The notes: a model not told the origin generated them from the letters alone. A stretch of 49,890 bases of DNA from Bacteroidota bacterium (GCA_018267515.1 JAFDYJ010000013.1:1-49890), one strand, 5' to 3'; positions 26,722 to 37,053 are shown, counted from the stretch's first letter. A program made the numbers and translations.

Positions 26722-29700
26722 TTATCGTATTACATCAACATAACCACTCATTTTGCTGCGCCCATTTTTGGGATCAACGATATAATAATAGGTTCCGACC
26801 GGAACTGGTTTGCCATTGATCGTTCCATCCCAGGGTGTGGCATAGCCCACAGAATGAAATATCAATTGCCCATACCGATTGTAAACATCTACAATACTCC
26901 CGGGATAACTTTCAAGGTATGATATCACCCAACGATCATGAATCCCATCGCCATTAGGACTGAAAATATTCGGGATATCCGGCTTCTTTAAAAGTTTTAC
27001 TAAAACATCGTCGCTGGTTGAACATCCTTTGTCAGAAGTTACCGTTAATGTGTAAACAATATCTTCCGGAGGTGACGAAACAATAACATTGGCAATTCCG
27101 GGATTATTTAAACCAACTTCAGGTGACCAGGTATATGCAACCGGAATACCCGTTATCAGAACCGGAGAAAGAGCTACAACACCACCCTCCAGAACTACTT
27201 TATCCGGGCCGGCATCTGCAATTGGAGTCGGATTTACAGGAACTGATTGTTCAATAAAATTGACACATCCGTTAGTTCCGGTATATGTATATCGAATCGT
27301 TTGTAATCCTGCGCCTGCAATGGACGGATTAAATAGGCCGGTAGAAGTAACTCCGGTTCCGCTGAAGATTCCTGAACCGGGAACAGCGTTCACCAATTGT
27401 GCCGTTGTTATTTGAAATGCCGGAGCATTTGAACAAACTTCACTCACCGGATTGAATTGCAATTCCGGTGAAGCCATAACGGTAATTGATTGTGTAGAGG
27501 AATTGACACAAGTAATTCCTGAATAGGCAACATACCGTATCATATATGTTTTTGATGCAGGAGTAAAAAATTCGGGATAGGTATGTGAATAGATACTCCC
27601 TTTAACCGGTGTACTATCTACTGTTTTAATCGTCGGGTCATTGCCGTAGTCCCAATAAATTTCCAGGCGAACCAGGTTTCCGAAATCAACTGATGAAGCA
27701 TCAGTAATATTAACTGACTGATTGCTGCAAAGAGAAGCTGAATTCTGAACTGAAAATGAGGCTACAGGTACAGATCCGTTCACCGTGAAGGATTGGGCAA
27801 CGGTATCCTTGCATCCCTGATCTGAAGTCACAATTAGTGATCCTGTGTAATTGCCTACAGAAGAATAAATATGACTCGGATTTTGTATCGCAGAAGTTCC
27901 TCCGTCTCCAAAATCCCAGCTCCATGTTGCAATTGACCCTGCAGCAACTTTGCTTGTATCAATAAAAGGCGCAGCCGGGTCTGCCAAACAGACTTCAGGT
28001 GAAATAAAACCAGCTATGGGTTTTGGATGAATGCTTATTTGTTTGGTAACGGGAATTCCAGAACAGCCTTTGTCGCTTTTCACCAGTAATGAAACATTGT
28101 AAACACCCGGGGAAATATAAAGATGTGATACAGGGTTTCCATTTGAAAAAGTAGCACTATCATTATTTCCAAAGTTCCAGTTCCATTGACTTAAAGTACC
28201 GGCATTTGCAATAGATGCATCTGTAAGAATAACACTATTGTTTTCACAAACCGGCGATGAAAAATTAAAATCGGCAGTGGGTAACGGATTAATAACAATA
28301 TTCTTTGTTGCAATATTATTGACCGTCTGGCATCCGATTGCTGAAGTCACAGAGAGCTTCACTGTGTATGTTCCCGGACTCATATAATTTTTAGAAGGAT
28401 TTTGCAGATTGGAAGTTGTACCATCACCAAAATCCCAGTTCCATTGAGATATTGTACTTCCGGCAACAGTGCTTAAATCGCTGAATCCGGCAACAGTACC
28501 AAAACAAATTTCTGATGGCCCGTTAAATGCAGCTACCGGTTCAGGAAAAATCGTGTTCATAATCCGGGTTGTATCATCCGCACATCCATTATTAGAAGTA
28601 ACTGTCAACGTAACATTAAATGGTCCGGTTGATGCATAATTGTGAAGCGGGTTTTTTATAATGGCATTGGCACTTGCATCACCAAAATTCCATGAATAAG
28701 TAAATAAACTTTGTGATCCGTCACTGATAGTTGACAAGTCAGTAAACTGTGTGGCGCCTGAAGGTAAGCATGCGTTTGGGAAATTGAAATCAGCAACAGG
28801 ATTCGGATAAATTGTTACAGCAAATGTGTATGGCAAACTTTTGCAACCGGTAGTGGTTTCAACAATCAAAGTAACATTATAAGTACCTGTATTAGTGTAA
28901 ATGTGATTTTGATTCGTATTGCTGTTAATCACAACTTGTGGTGACCCATCACCAAAATCCCAATACCATTTTGCTAATGTGCCTCCTGAGTTAGCAACAG
29001 AGCTATCTGAAAATACAATTGTTTTTCGTAAGCAGTATGGTGCAGTAATTCCAAATTTCGCTATCGGCGGATCAACTATATTGATGGATTTAGTAGCCGT
29101 ATCTGAAATACAGCCCACATCAGTAATTATCGAATATTTTGCATTATAGGTTCCCGGCACCAGGTATTTATGTTTTGTATCCTTAACACTGTCAATTCCT
29201 GAATCGCCAAAATCCCAGTTCCATTTGATTGCAGTTCTCCCGTTTGAATTAGACGCATCTGTAAAGAAAACGGTATCAGAAACACAACCGGTAGTCGTAA
29301 AATTGAATTGAGCTAATGGCGGGTCAAAAACTTTCAAATCGTAATCTATCTGTTGTTCCCCACTGCAACCCTCGGCTGTGGGATTTTGTGCAAACACTTT
29401 AATGGGATAGGTACCGGATGTTGCAATTGTAAAAGGAGAAGGCAATTTATAAAGATAAAGACGTTTCCCATTGACCACCCAGGTAGAATCATAAACAGGA
29501 GAAGAAATACTGACACTGGGAAAAAGCCCTCCAAAATCCCAACGTATTGAAATTGGTTCATACGGGAAAGTCATTGACAAATTGAAAGGAGCATTTCTGC
29601 AGGTTGCAGGAAAATTGACCGTTGCATATGCATTAGCAATGGAAACAAATTGGTATAAGTCTTTTACATTGGTACCGGCATTATATCCGTAAGATTCTGT

Positions 29701-31098
29701 AGAACCGTACCCATATGCAATTGCGTTAAATCCGGAATCCGATGTAATAATATGTTGCCCGGCTGACACTTTTTGAATCAAAAACGAATACCCGGGCGAT
29801 TGAGGATGAGTTCGGAATGAAGAAGCTGGGACGGTCAATCCATCCAGTTTAAATGAGCTCAAAGCGGAACCTGCATTCGGAATTATAACATTAATGAAAT
29901 GCGATTCTATTTTGTTGTTGGGAGTTGCATTCCATAGTACCCGGTTGATGTTTTGCTCTACCGGGCTCAGGTATATAACTTCAGGGTCTCCGAAATTAGC
30001 TCCGTATTCGGAGCCTGTTGGAGTGAAATTACCACAAGCTCCTGTAGATGTCAGGTACTGAGCAACCATTATTGGTTTATCTGCCTGTATGAATAAGGGA
30101 GTTGTTATTGTAGATAAGTCATAATAAAAATTATTTATTAAAGGTACTCCTATCGGGATTCCGTTCACTGTCACAGATGTAGTTGGATCTGAAACACAAA
30201 TCCTGTACATATTTGTTGCAAAGCTTGTTAAGTTGGGATTATAGGATGCAGTAGGTGTTGTTAAATAATTTTTTCCCCATGCTCCTTTTGGAAACGCCTG
30301 TACCATATAATTATCTGAAGAAGCTGAAGAACTATTACAGGTGATACTGATTCTGCCGCTACCTGAAAAAACTGCAATTCGCTTACAGACACCTGTTCCT
30401 GAACTGATACTTTTAATTAGGGATCCTGTAAGATCAACGCCAGTGTAGGGTGTACTTACGTTATTTATCATCTGCCCCATTACATTATAAACCTGACCCT
30501 GGGTCATGGAAACTGTAAAAGGAACTCCTGCTGCATGATTGATAGTGGGAGCACTTGGAGTAATTTCAACAGTTGTAGTTCCGGTGTCACAAGCCACTAC
30601 ATAAAACCAGCTATTTGAATTGGGAGTATTTGAAACATTTTTATAATTCACAGAATAATATTCTTTTCCCAGGGTACCCGTAGGAAAAAGTATTGTTGCC
30701 CCGGAAACATTTTGATTATAAATATGAGCATAAGCAACTATGGGCTCATCCGCTTCAATATGAATTCCTTTATTTTCAGGTGCAGGTGACTCGGCTAATA
30801 ATCTTGCATCTTGTGCTCCTGACTTCGGCAGAGGAGCAGAAGTAAAAACCGTATTAGCAGGAATATTGGAATAGGTTTGGGTATATCCCAGCCCGGGAAT
30901 GCTAACCTTGACAGTTGTCAGTGCTTCTGTTGCAAAATACAAAACCATTTGCTGCTTGTTGCCATCGTCAATCATTACCTCATGATAGCCGTAAGCCACC
31001 CAAAAATCTTTCCCTTTGTTGGAAAAATCCTGGGCGACGACTCTACTTCCCACCAGTATCATGCATACCAGGGTGATTAAAAAATTAGACCATTTCAT
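26722..31098 (-). CDS. Large type IX secreted protein: IgGFc-binding-like N-terminus, eight PKD domains, gliding-type C-terminal signal
   Basis: This 1458-residue protein has a signal peptide (1-22). Residues about 25-480 resemble the IgGFc-binding N-terminal domain (KGKDFWVAYGYHE). Then come eight PKD-type W-D/N-FG motifs at about residues 517, 624, 711, 800, 885, 970, 1058 and 1146, a period close to 87. After an Ig-like stretch, the last 85 residues carry the gliding-motility type B sorting signal (NIFSPNGDGIHDRWVI, VYNRYGQLIF, WDGTINGKPVPVGTYYYIV). It should be exported by the type IX system and shown on or released from the surface, possibly for adhesion. The PorP-like gene downstream completes the operon. 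Confidence 0.93.
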   Translation of the reverse strand: MKWSNFLITLVCMILVGSRVVAQDFSNKGKDFWVAYGYHEVMIDDGNKQQMVLYFATEALTTVKVSIPGLGYTQTYSNIPANTVFTSAPLPKSGAQDARLLAESPAPENKGIHIEADEPIVAYAHIYNQNVSGATILFPTGTLGKEYYSVNYKNVSNTPNSNSWFYVVACDTGTTTVEITPSAPTINHAAGVPFTVSMTQGQVYNVMGQMINNVSTPYTGVDLTGSLIKSISSGTGVCKRIAVFSGSGRISITCNSSSASSDNYMVQAFPKGAWGKNYLTTPTASYNPNLTSFATNMYRICVSDPTTSVTVNGIPIGVPLINNFYYDLSTITTPLFIQADKPIMVAQYLTSTGACGNFTPTGSEYGANFGDPEVIYLSPVEQNINRVLWNATPNNKIESHFINVIIPNAGSALSSFKLDGLTVPASSFRTHPQSPGYSFLIQKVSAGQHIITSDSGFNAIAYGYGSTESYGYNAGTNVKDLYQFVSIANAYATVNFPATCRNAPFNLSMTFPYEPISIRWDFGGLFPSVSISSPVYDSTWVVNGKRLYLYKLPSPFTIATSGTYPIKVFAQNPTAEGCSGEQQIDYDLKVFDPPLAQFNFTTTGCVSDTVFFTDASNSNGRTAIKWNWDFGDSGIDSVKDTKHKYLVPGTYNAKYSIITDVGCISDTATKSINIVDPPIAKFGITAPYCLRKTIVFSDSSVANSGGTLAKWYWDFGDGSPQVVINSNTNQNHIYTNTGTYNVTLIVETTTGCKSLPYTFAVTIYPNPVADFNFPNACLPSGATQFTDLSTISDGSQSLFTYSWNFGDASANAIIKNPLHNYASTGPFNVTLTVTSNNGCADDTTRIMNTIFPEPVAAFNGPSEICFGTVAGFSDLSTVAGSTISQWNWDFGDGTTSNLQNPSKNYMSPGTYTVKLSVTSAIGCQTVNNIATKNIVINPLPTADFNFSSPVCENNSVILTDASIANAGTLSQWNWNFGNNDSATFSNGNPVSHLYISPGVYNVSLLVKSDKGCSGIPVTKQISIHPKPIAGFISPEVCLADPAAPFIDTSKVAAGSIATWSWDFGDGGTSAIQNPSHIYSSVGNYTGSLIVTSDQGCKDTVAQSFTVNGSVPVASFSVQNSASLCSNQSVNITDASSVDFGNLVRLEIYWDYGNDPTIKTVDSTPVKGSIYSHTYPEFFTPASKTYMIRYVAYSGITCVNSSTQSITVMASPELQFNPVSEVCSNAPAFQITTAQLVNAVPGSGIFSGTGVTSTGLFNPSIAGAGLQTIRYTYTGTNGCVNFIEQSVPVNPTPIADAGPDKVVLEGGVVALSPVLITGIPVAYTWSPEVGLNNPGIANVIVSSPPEDIVYTLTVTSDKGCSTSDDVLVKLLKKPDIPNIFSPNGDGIHDRWVISYLESYPGSIVDVYNRYGQLIFHSVGYATPWDGTINGKPVPVGTYYYIVDPKNGRSKMSGYVDVIR

Positions 31099-31756
31099 TG
31101 ATTAAAATCCTGAGTCCGAAATGAATATTGCAATTTATAAAAAAAGACTAAAGAATGCCTTATGTTTTATCTCATTATCAGCATTTTTTTAAGATGTTTT
31201 AGTATTAAATTAAAAGTTAACCGGGAATTGATCAATTAATAGTAATCTTACGATAAAAATCGAGATTCAATCAACTTTTTCATTTAATCAATGAAAATCA
31301 AAACTCTGAATTTCGTTAATATAGTCATCCGGGCCTCAACTGGAAGTCCGTAGAAATTAGCCGCAAAAAATGAGGATTCTTTGCCACTCAGCTGTAGCAT
31401 ATTCCAATCACCGGTATTATTTTCCCAGTCTTACACAGAAACAAAGCTTTGCGGTTACACAGTTGGAATTTTAATTTATTGGGCCTCGAAAAAAATGTTT
31501 AGAGAGACTTCCGGGTTAACAAAAAAAGGAAATCCAAATTGCATTGGTAATCTCTGTCCTTCGTTTATTTTTTTTCACATCTTATTCTCATAGGTAATTT
31601 TCAAGATTCTTATTCTCAACTTGCATTCAGATAAATTTGATTTATAAATCAGTTATCAGCAGGCCTGTGAAAATACACTACATGAAATTCAGGTTATGCA
31701 ACGTTAATCAAAAATTTCGTTGCATATCTATATGTTATTTAATCTGATGAATAGAC
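31099..31756. other. 658-base intergenic region with degenerate repeat-like sequence
   Basis: No convincing gene lies here; a 70-codon open frame at 31381-31593 has no family features. The part nearest 31098 should hold the promoter of the PKD operon and the part nearest 31757 that of the membrane protein. In the middle, nested inverted pieces (CAACTG with CAGTTG, CCGCAAA with TTTGCGG) span 31336-31464 and look like a worn interspersed repeat. Confidence 0.4.
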
Positions 31757-32608
31757 ATGCCCGGTAAAGAAAAATTAATTCCTGCACTATCATTACCATT
31801 GGCCGCATTAACAATTACTGCAAGCGTTGCGGGACTTTTATCGCCCGGTTTTTATGCCAAAGAAACTCAAAACTGGGCTATTCAATCTGCCGGCCAGGAT
31901 ATCATTAACCTTTTTTTAATCTCGCCTGCACTTATTTTTTGTTCTATTTTAGCTACGCAAAATAATAAACCTTTCATTTCAATATGGGCAGGCATCAATC
32001 TTTATCTCTCTTATACTTTTGCCATTTACTGCTTTGACATACATTTTAATGCATTATTTCTTATTTATTGTTTTTGCTTTGGTTTGTCGGTCTTTTCTTT
32101 CATCTGTTTTTTATTGTTTTTAAAATATGAATGCCCTTGTTCAGCGCTACGACATAAAACCCCATTAAGATTTATTGGCATTTATTTCATAATTATTGCC
32201 GTTCTGTTTTACCTGATGTGGTTATCAAATATTTTTCCGGCAATTTTATCGAATAGCGCCCCTCAAAATTTAAAAGAAACCGGGCTGTTTACCAATCCTG
32301 TTGAAGTGCTGGATTTATCCCTGATACTTCCGGCTGTTTTTATTACCGGAATTTTTTTATTGAAAGGCAAAAAAACAGGCTACAAACTGACGCCTGTCTT
32401 GTTAACATTTATTACGCTGATGAGTTCTACAATCAGTTTTTTAAATTTTTATTTATCACTTAAAGGCAGAACCAATGATATTTCTGTCTTCCTGGTTATG
32501 GCAATGTTTGCTATTTTCAGTACCATACTACTCATTATTTATTTTATAAATATAAAGGAACGTAATCTCAGATATTATAGTGATCTGATTGAACCTGTAC
32601 ATTTATAG
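31757..32608 (+). CDS. Uncharacterised polytopic membrane protein
   Basis: I do not recognise this 283-residue protein. It contains about eight hydrophobic helices (for example ALSLPLAALTITASVAGLL, LIYCFCFGLSVFSFICFLLF, FIGIYFIIIAVLFYLMWL) and short charged loops, with no signal peptide. No catalytic motif is apparent. It is followed after 30 bases by another small membrane protein, so the two may share a transcript. Confidence 0.7.
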   Translation: MPGKEKLIPALSLPLAALTITASVAGLLSPGFYAKETQNWAIQSAGQDIINLFLISPALIFCSILATQNNKPFISIWAGINLYLSYTFAIYCFDIHFNALFLIYCFCFGLSVFSFICFLLFLKYECPCSALRHKTPLRFIGIYFIIIAVLFYLMWLSNIFPAILSNSAPQNLKETGLFTNPVEVLDLSLILPAVFITGIFLLKGKKTGYKLTPVLLTFITLMSSTISFLNFYLSLKGRTNDISVFLVMAMFAIFSTILLIIYFINIKERNLRYYSDLIEPVHL

Positions 32609-32638
32609 AAAAAATTAAGTAACTTTTGCCAAAAAGTA

Positions 32639-32884
32639 ATGGCAAGATCTCATCACAGAAAAAAACACAAACATTTTCAACCTCCTGCACATACCGGTGG
32701 TCATAGAAAACCAAAAGGAAAAGCTTCGTCTGTCATTGCAATAGGCGGTGCATTTGTTGCTTTTGTTATCAGTTATTTTGCTTCTGATGGAAATTGGATA
32801 TGGGTGATTGCTTCAACAATAATCGGGGCGTTAGCCGGCTATCTTATTGGCAATAGTTTTGACAAAAGCGATGAAAAAACATAG
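32639..32884 (+). CDS. Small membrane protein with basic, His-rich N-terminus
   Basis: This 81-residue protein has a positively charged head (RSHHRKKHKHF) and two hydrophobic helices (about residues 29-46 and 51-71), the second with small-residue packing (IIGALAGYLIGNS). I do not recognise a family. The basic head should stay in the cytoplasm and could bind nucleic acid or phospholipid; that is inference. A TAACTTTTG before the ATG may be part of its own promoter. Its stop is 15 bases from the convergent pullulanase stop. Confidence 0.7.
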   Translation: MARSHHRKKHKHFQPPAHTGGHRKPKGKASSVIAIGGAFVAFVISYFASDGNWIWVIASTIIGALAGYLIGNSFDKSDEKT

Positions 32885-32899
32885 CCGCCTGTTTAGCAT

Positions 32900-34906
32900 T
32901 TAATCCTGAAAAAGGATGGTACAACTATGTGGATCCAAAACTGCTTTTTCAGCAACATCAAATCCCCGGATGATCATATTGTTTTGAATAAAAGTCTTCC
33001 AATTACCTTTTGGAAGTAACGTAACAGACTGTTCACCTCTCCCATTAAATGCTACCAGAATTTTTTTCCAGGAATCTTTTACGGCCTCGCCGTTGATTAA
33101 ATAAGTCACAATTCCGGGAGCATTCCGGAGTCCATATTCAAAGTTTATATTACCTGCAATTTCTTTTGCAGTTGTCATCCGAAAAGCCGGATGTTCTTTT
33201 CTCATATTAATTAATGTTTTTACCAATTGATATACATCTGCATTTTTCGTTTTAAGCCCCCAATCAATTTCATTGATACTGTCGGGGGAATTGTATGAAT
33301 TCTCATTTCCTTTCTTACTTCGCAAAAATTCTGTCCCGGCATGCAGAAACGGGATCCCCTGCGAGGTTAATACAATTGCCAGGGAAAGTTTTTGCATGTC
33401 TCTTCTTTCATTCTCAGTGGCATGAATTGCTGAAATAAAAAGTTTATCCCAGAGGGTATGATTATCATGGCACTCACAATAAGTGACTGTATTAAAAGGC
33501 CCGGCTGCATAAGGAGCTTTGGAATAATTCACCATCGAATAATCAACCTGAGGATGATTGCAAGAAGCTACAACCCCGAATTGAATACTTGGCTCCATTC
33601 CCGGCTTACCACTTACAAATCCTCTGTCTGCAGCATCAAACACACTTCCTTTTATTGCATCCCTGATATCATCGCTGAAAACAGCAATGCGGTCTAATTT
33701 ATACGCATATTTTTTTAAAGCCCTTAAGGAATCAGGTAACGGAGAGGCACCTGCTGTCCATCCCTCACCATATAATAATATTCCGGGTTTGATTTTATTC
33801 AATTCTTTTGAAATCAGGTTCATTGTTTTTATATCCATCACGCCCATTAGGTCAAACCGGAATCCGTCCACATGATATTGCTGCACCCAATACTTTACTG
33901 ACTCCAGAATGAACTTTCTTACCATCGGTCTTTCGCTGGCAATCTCATTGCCACAAGCAGTAGCATTTGAAAATTTTCCCCGTCCGACTGGATCATCCGG
34001 GCGGGCATCTGCTGTTTGCCGGTAATAATATCCCGGCACTAATTGATTGAAATAAGAATTTTCAGTCAATGCTGTGTGATTATACACCACATCCATAATC
34101 AATCTTAAGCCATTTTGATGAAATGCCTGTACCAGTTCTTTAAATTCTTTTATTCGTGTTACTCCATCATAAGGATTGGTTGAGTAAGACCCTTCGGGAA
34201 CATTATAATTCAGAGGATCATACCCCCAATTGTATTGAGCACTGTCCGGTTTGGACTCATCAACTGAATTGAAATCAAAGCAAGGTAATAAATGAATATC
34301 CGTTACTCCAAGTTCCTTTAAATGATCCAACCCGGTAGAAAGGCCGGAATCATTTTTTGTTCCGATTTCAGTCAATCCAAGGAATTTTCCTTTATTTTTT
34401 ATTCCGGAATTGTCATCAATGCTTGCATCTCTTACATGCAATTCGTAAATTATTGCATCTGTCACACTTTTTAATATTGGGCTTTTGTCTTTATTCCAAC
34501 CATCAGGATTGGTTTTATTTAAATCCACAACCATAGCTTTTTTGCCATTCACACCCACAGATTTTGCATAAGGATCCGGCACTTCATCCATCCATTTGCC
34601 ATTAATCATCACCCTGAAAGTGTAAAATTTCCCAAGCAGATCCCCTTTCATAATTTTCAGCCATGTACCGGCGGTACTTTTCTGCATGTCTTCAAAGCCG
34701 GTTTGTATCCCTTTATCACCTTCATTATAAAACAATAATTGAGCTTTCTCCGCAGTTGGCGCCCATATGCGAAACTTCGATTCTGAAGAAGTATACGTCA
34801 ACCCGAGATCGGTTCCGTTATACACAGGATATTTATCAAAATCATTTCTCTGAGCATTGCAGGAAAATACCAGGAAAAAGAATAATAATCCGCACAGCTT
34901 TTTCAT
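32900..34906 (-). CDS. pulA: Type I pullulanase, lipoprotein
   Basis: The start at 34906 (MKKLCGLLFFFLVFSC) is preferred to the in-frame ATG at 34939 because it gives a clean lipoprotein signal with Cys in the lipobox; this leaves 668 residues. A CBM48-type domain (about 25-120) is followed by a GH13_14 barrel with the type I pullulanase signature YNWGYDPLNYNVPEGSYST. Catalytic residues are the nucleophile in DGFRFDLMG (near 350), the acid in LLYGEGW (near 379) and the third Asp in ECHDNHTLW (near 480). It cleaves alpha-1,6 branches of pullulan, starch or glycogen at the cell surface or in the periplasm. Confidence 0.93.
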   Translation of the reverse strand: MKKLCGLLFFFLVFSCNAQRNDFDKYPVYNGTDLGLTYTSSESKFRIWAPTAEKAQLLFYNEGDKGIQTGFEDMQKSTAGTWLKIMKGDLLGKFYTFRVMINGKWMDEVPDPYAKSVGVNGKKAMVVDLNKTNPDGWNKDKSPILKSVTDAIIYELHVRDASIDDNSGIKNKGKFLGLTEIGTKNDSGLSTGLDHLKELGVTDIHLLPCFDFNSVDESKPDSAQYNWGYDPLNYNVPEGSYSTNPYDGVTRIKEFKELVQAFHQNGLRLIMDVVYNHTALTENSYFNQLVPGYYYRQTADARPDDPVGRGKFSNATACGNEIASERPMVRKFILESVKYWVQQYHVDGFRFDLMGVMDIKTMNLISKELNKIKPGILLYGEGWTAGASPLPDSLRALKKYAYKLDRIAVFSDDIRDAIKGSVFDAADRGFVSGKPGMEPSIQFGVVASCNHPQVDYSMVNYSKAPYAAGPFNTVTYCECHDNHTLWDKLFISAIHATENERRDMQKLSLAIVLTSQGIPFLHAGTEFLRSKKGNENSYNSPDSINEIDWGLKTKNADVYQLVKTLINMRKEHPAFRMTTAKEIAGNINFEYGLRNAPGIVTYLINGEAVKDSWKKILVAFNGRGEQSVTLLPKGNWKTFIQNNMIIRGFDVAEKAVLDPHSCTILFQD

Positions 34907-35051
34907 GATTCGTTCAATTTGGAATAAAGATACTTTCAATATACATTTTTTATCAACTCTATTGTGCAGAAATTATCTTAAAAATTTTAGCTCTGTAAAG
35001 TGCAAACCAGTAAATTGTTATTACATTCACTAATCCAAACTAAATTTTCTT

Positions 35052-36800
35052 ATGGGAGATTTCCAGGTTAAGAAACAAACAAAAAAATATGATGTAGTTA
35101 TCGTAGGTTCAGGTGCCGGTGGTGGTATGTCAGCTTATATGCTTGCTAATGCCGGTTTAAAAATCTGTCTTCTCGAAGCAGGCCCTATGTATGATCCTCA
35201 AAAAAATGTAACGCAATTAAAAAACCCATGGGATTCACCCCGGCGTGGAGCCAGCACTCATTATCGTCCCTTCGGGGATTTTGATGCCTGCTATGGCGGT
35301 TGGGAAATTGATGGAGAACCATACACCAAAGCCAAGGGAACGGATTGGCTATGGTGGCGTGCCAGGATGTTGGGAGGAAGAACGAATCACTGGGGAAGAA
35401 TTTCTTTACGCTTCGGGCCGAAAGATTTTAAAAGAAAAAACATTGATGGCCTGGGAGAAAACTGGCCCATCAGTTATGATGATATCAAACCTTATTATGA
35501 CAGAGTAGATCAGCTCATTGGGGTATTTGGCACTAATGAGGGCCTGGAAAATGACCCGGATGGTTATTTCCTCCCTCCTCCCAAGCCAAGACTGCATGAA
35601 CTTTTCATAAAAGATGCAGCGGCAAAATCAAAAGTTCGTGTAATACCCGGCAGGCTTTCTATGCTGACGCAAAAAATAAAAAGTACTACGGAAAGAGGCG
35701 CTTGCTTTTTCTGTGGGCAATGTAATCGCAACTGCAGTATGGCGAAAGCAGACTTTTCTTCCACCAATGTGTTGATCTATCCTGCATTGAATACAGGAAA
35801 CATTGATGTGATTGCAAACGCTATGGCAAGAGAAGTGTTGACGGATGACAAAGGACTGGCAACCGGTGTTTCCTATATCAGTAAAGATGATAAAATGGAA
35901 TATGAAGTGATGGGCCGTGTAGTAATTGTGGCTGCCGGGGCCTGCGAATCCTCAAGGCTCTTACTCAATTCCAAATCACATCAACACCCGAATGGTCTGG
36001 CAAATTCAAGTAATGTTGTGGGAAAGTATTTACATGATTCTACCGGGGCATCATTGGGAGGGTATTTACCAAAACTATTCGGAAGGAAAAGATATAATGA
36101 AGATGGTGTGGGTGGCATGCATGTGTATTCTCCCTGGTGGCTGGATAATAAAAAATTAGATTTTCCCCGGGGATATCATATTGAATACTGGGGAGGCATG
36201 AGCCAGCCGGCTTATGGTTTTGGATTCGGCATAGAAGGTCAGAATGGAAAATATGAAGTGAACGGAAAAAAGAAAGAAGCAGGTGGTTATGGTGCATCCC
36301 TGAAGGAGGATTATCGTTATTTCTACGGCGCCGGTGTAGGCATGGGAGGACGTGGTGAAGCGATTCCATTGGAAAGTAATTATTGTGAAATAGATCCCAA
36401 TGTCGTGGATCAATTTGGAATTCCGGTTCTTCGCTTCAATGTAAAATGGAGTGATCATGAAATTAAACAGGCGAAGCACATGAAAGAAACATTTAAAGAA
36501 ATCATGCACAATATGGGGGCCGTTATTACCTGGGGCGGTGATGATGATGAAAAAAATAACTGGGGCTTGTCGAAACCGGGAGAAATTATACATGAAGCCG
36601 GGACAGTGCGTATGGGTGACGACTCAAAACGATTTGCCCTGAACAAATGGAACCAGGCACACGATTGCAAAAATTTATTTGTGGTGGATGGCGGAGCATT
36701 TACATCGCAGGCTGATAAAAATATCACCTGGACAATTTTGGCATTGAGTATGAGAGCCAGTGAATATATTGTTGATGAATTGAAGAAGCAGAATCTTTAA
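35052..36800 (+). CDS. GMC-family FAD oxidoreductase (gluconate/glucoside dehydrogenase catalytic subunit type)
   Basis: This 582-residue protein has an N-terminal FAD-binding motif (VVIVGSGAGGGMSAYMLANA, residues 15-34), the second FAD block RMLGGRTNHWGRISLRFG and the C-terminal GMC signature HEAGTVRMGDD...LFVVDGGAF. A four-Cys motif, CFFCGQCNRNC, lies near residue 217; in related FAD glucose dehydrogenases this region holds an Fe-S cluster. It lacks its own signal peptide, consistent with export together with a Tat partner, encoded next (37054-37713). Sugars or sugar acids are the likely substrates. No cytochrome subunit is in the window. Confidence 0.9.
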   Translation: MGDFQVKKQTKKYDVVIVGSGAGGGMSAYMLANAGLKICLLEAGPMYDPQKNVTQLKNPWDSPRRGASTHYRPFGDFDACYGGWEIDGEPYTKAKGTDWLWWRARMLGGRTNHWGRISLRFGPKDFKRKNIDGLGENWPISYDDIKPYYDRVDQLIGVFGTNEGLENDPDGYFLPPPKPRLHELFIKDAAAKSKVRVIPGRLSMLTQKIKSTTERGACFFCGQCNRNCSMAKADFSSTNVLIYPALNTGNIDVIANAMAREVLTDDKGLATGVSYISKDDKMEYEVMGRVVIVAAGACESSRLLLNSKSHQHPNGLANSSNVVGKYLHDSTGASLGGYLPKLFGRKRYNEDGVGGMHVYSPWWLDNKKLDFPRGYHIEYWGGMSQPAYGFGFGIEGQNGKYEVNGKKKEAGGYGASLKEDYRYFYGAGVGMGGRGEAIPLESNYCEIDPNVVDQFGIPVLRFNVKWSDHEIKQAKHMKETFKEIMHNMGAVITWGGDDDEKNNWGLSKPGEIIHEAGTVRMGDDSKRFALNKWNQAHDCKNLFVVDGGAFTSQADKNITWTILALSMRASEYIVDELKKQNL

Positions 36801-37053
36801 AGCCCTCAAAATCCCCAAGGGGGACTTTTGGTCGCTTAAAGAGTGAACATTTAGAAATGAATTGAATTGAAATGGATGAGACTGTATCAATATTAAGATT
36901 TCATAAGGAGCCACAGGGTTCGACGAGAAAGAAATTATTGAATGTTATTCTCTGCGTTCTCAGCGTCTCAATGGAATTTTCTTTTACCTGTTTTTTTGAG
37001 CAGCTTAATATTAAGCCCAAAAATAAAATTAGAAATATATCAATCCCTAAAAT
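36801..37053. repeat. Intergenic degenerate repeat-like DNA between the oxidoreductase subunits
   Basis: Just past the GMC stop is AATCCCCAAGGGGGACTTTT, a C/G-arm hairpin that may act as a terminator and resembles a motif I know as frequent between Bacteroidota genes. Further on, TTCTCTGCGTTCTCAGCGTCTC (36948-36970, approximate) matches another widely scattered CTCTGCGTTCTC-type repeat, with a poor inverted arm GCCACAGGGTTCGACGAG at about 36910-36927. No gene is visible. Confidence 0.4.

Noticed and set aside
31381..31593. A 70-codon plus-strand frame in the long intergenic region
   Set aside because: No recognisable domain, signal or neighbour link, and it overlaps repeat-like sequence.
36156..36593. 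A 145-codon open frame antisense to the GMC oxidoreductase
   Set aside because: The sense frame has clear GMC motifs throughout; the antisense frame has no start context or family features.
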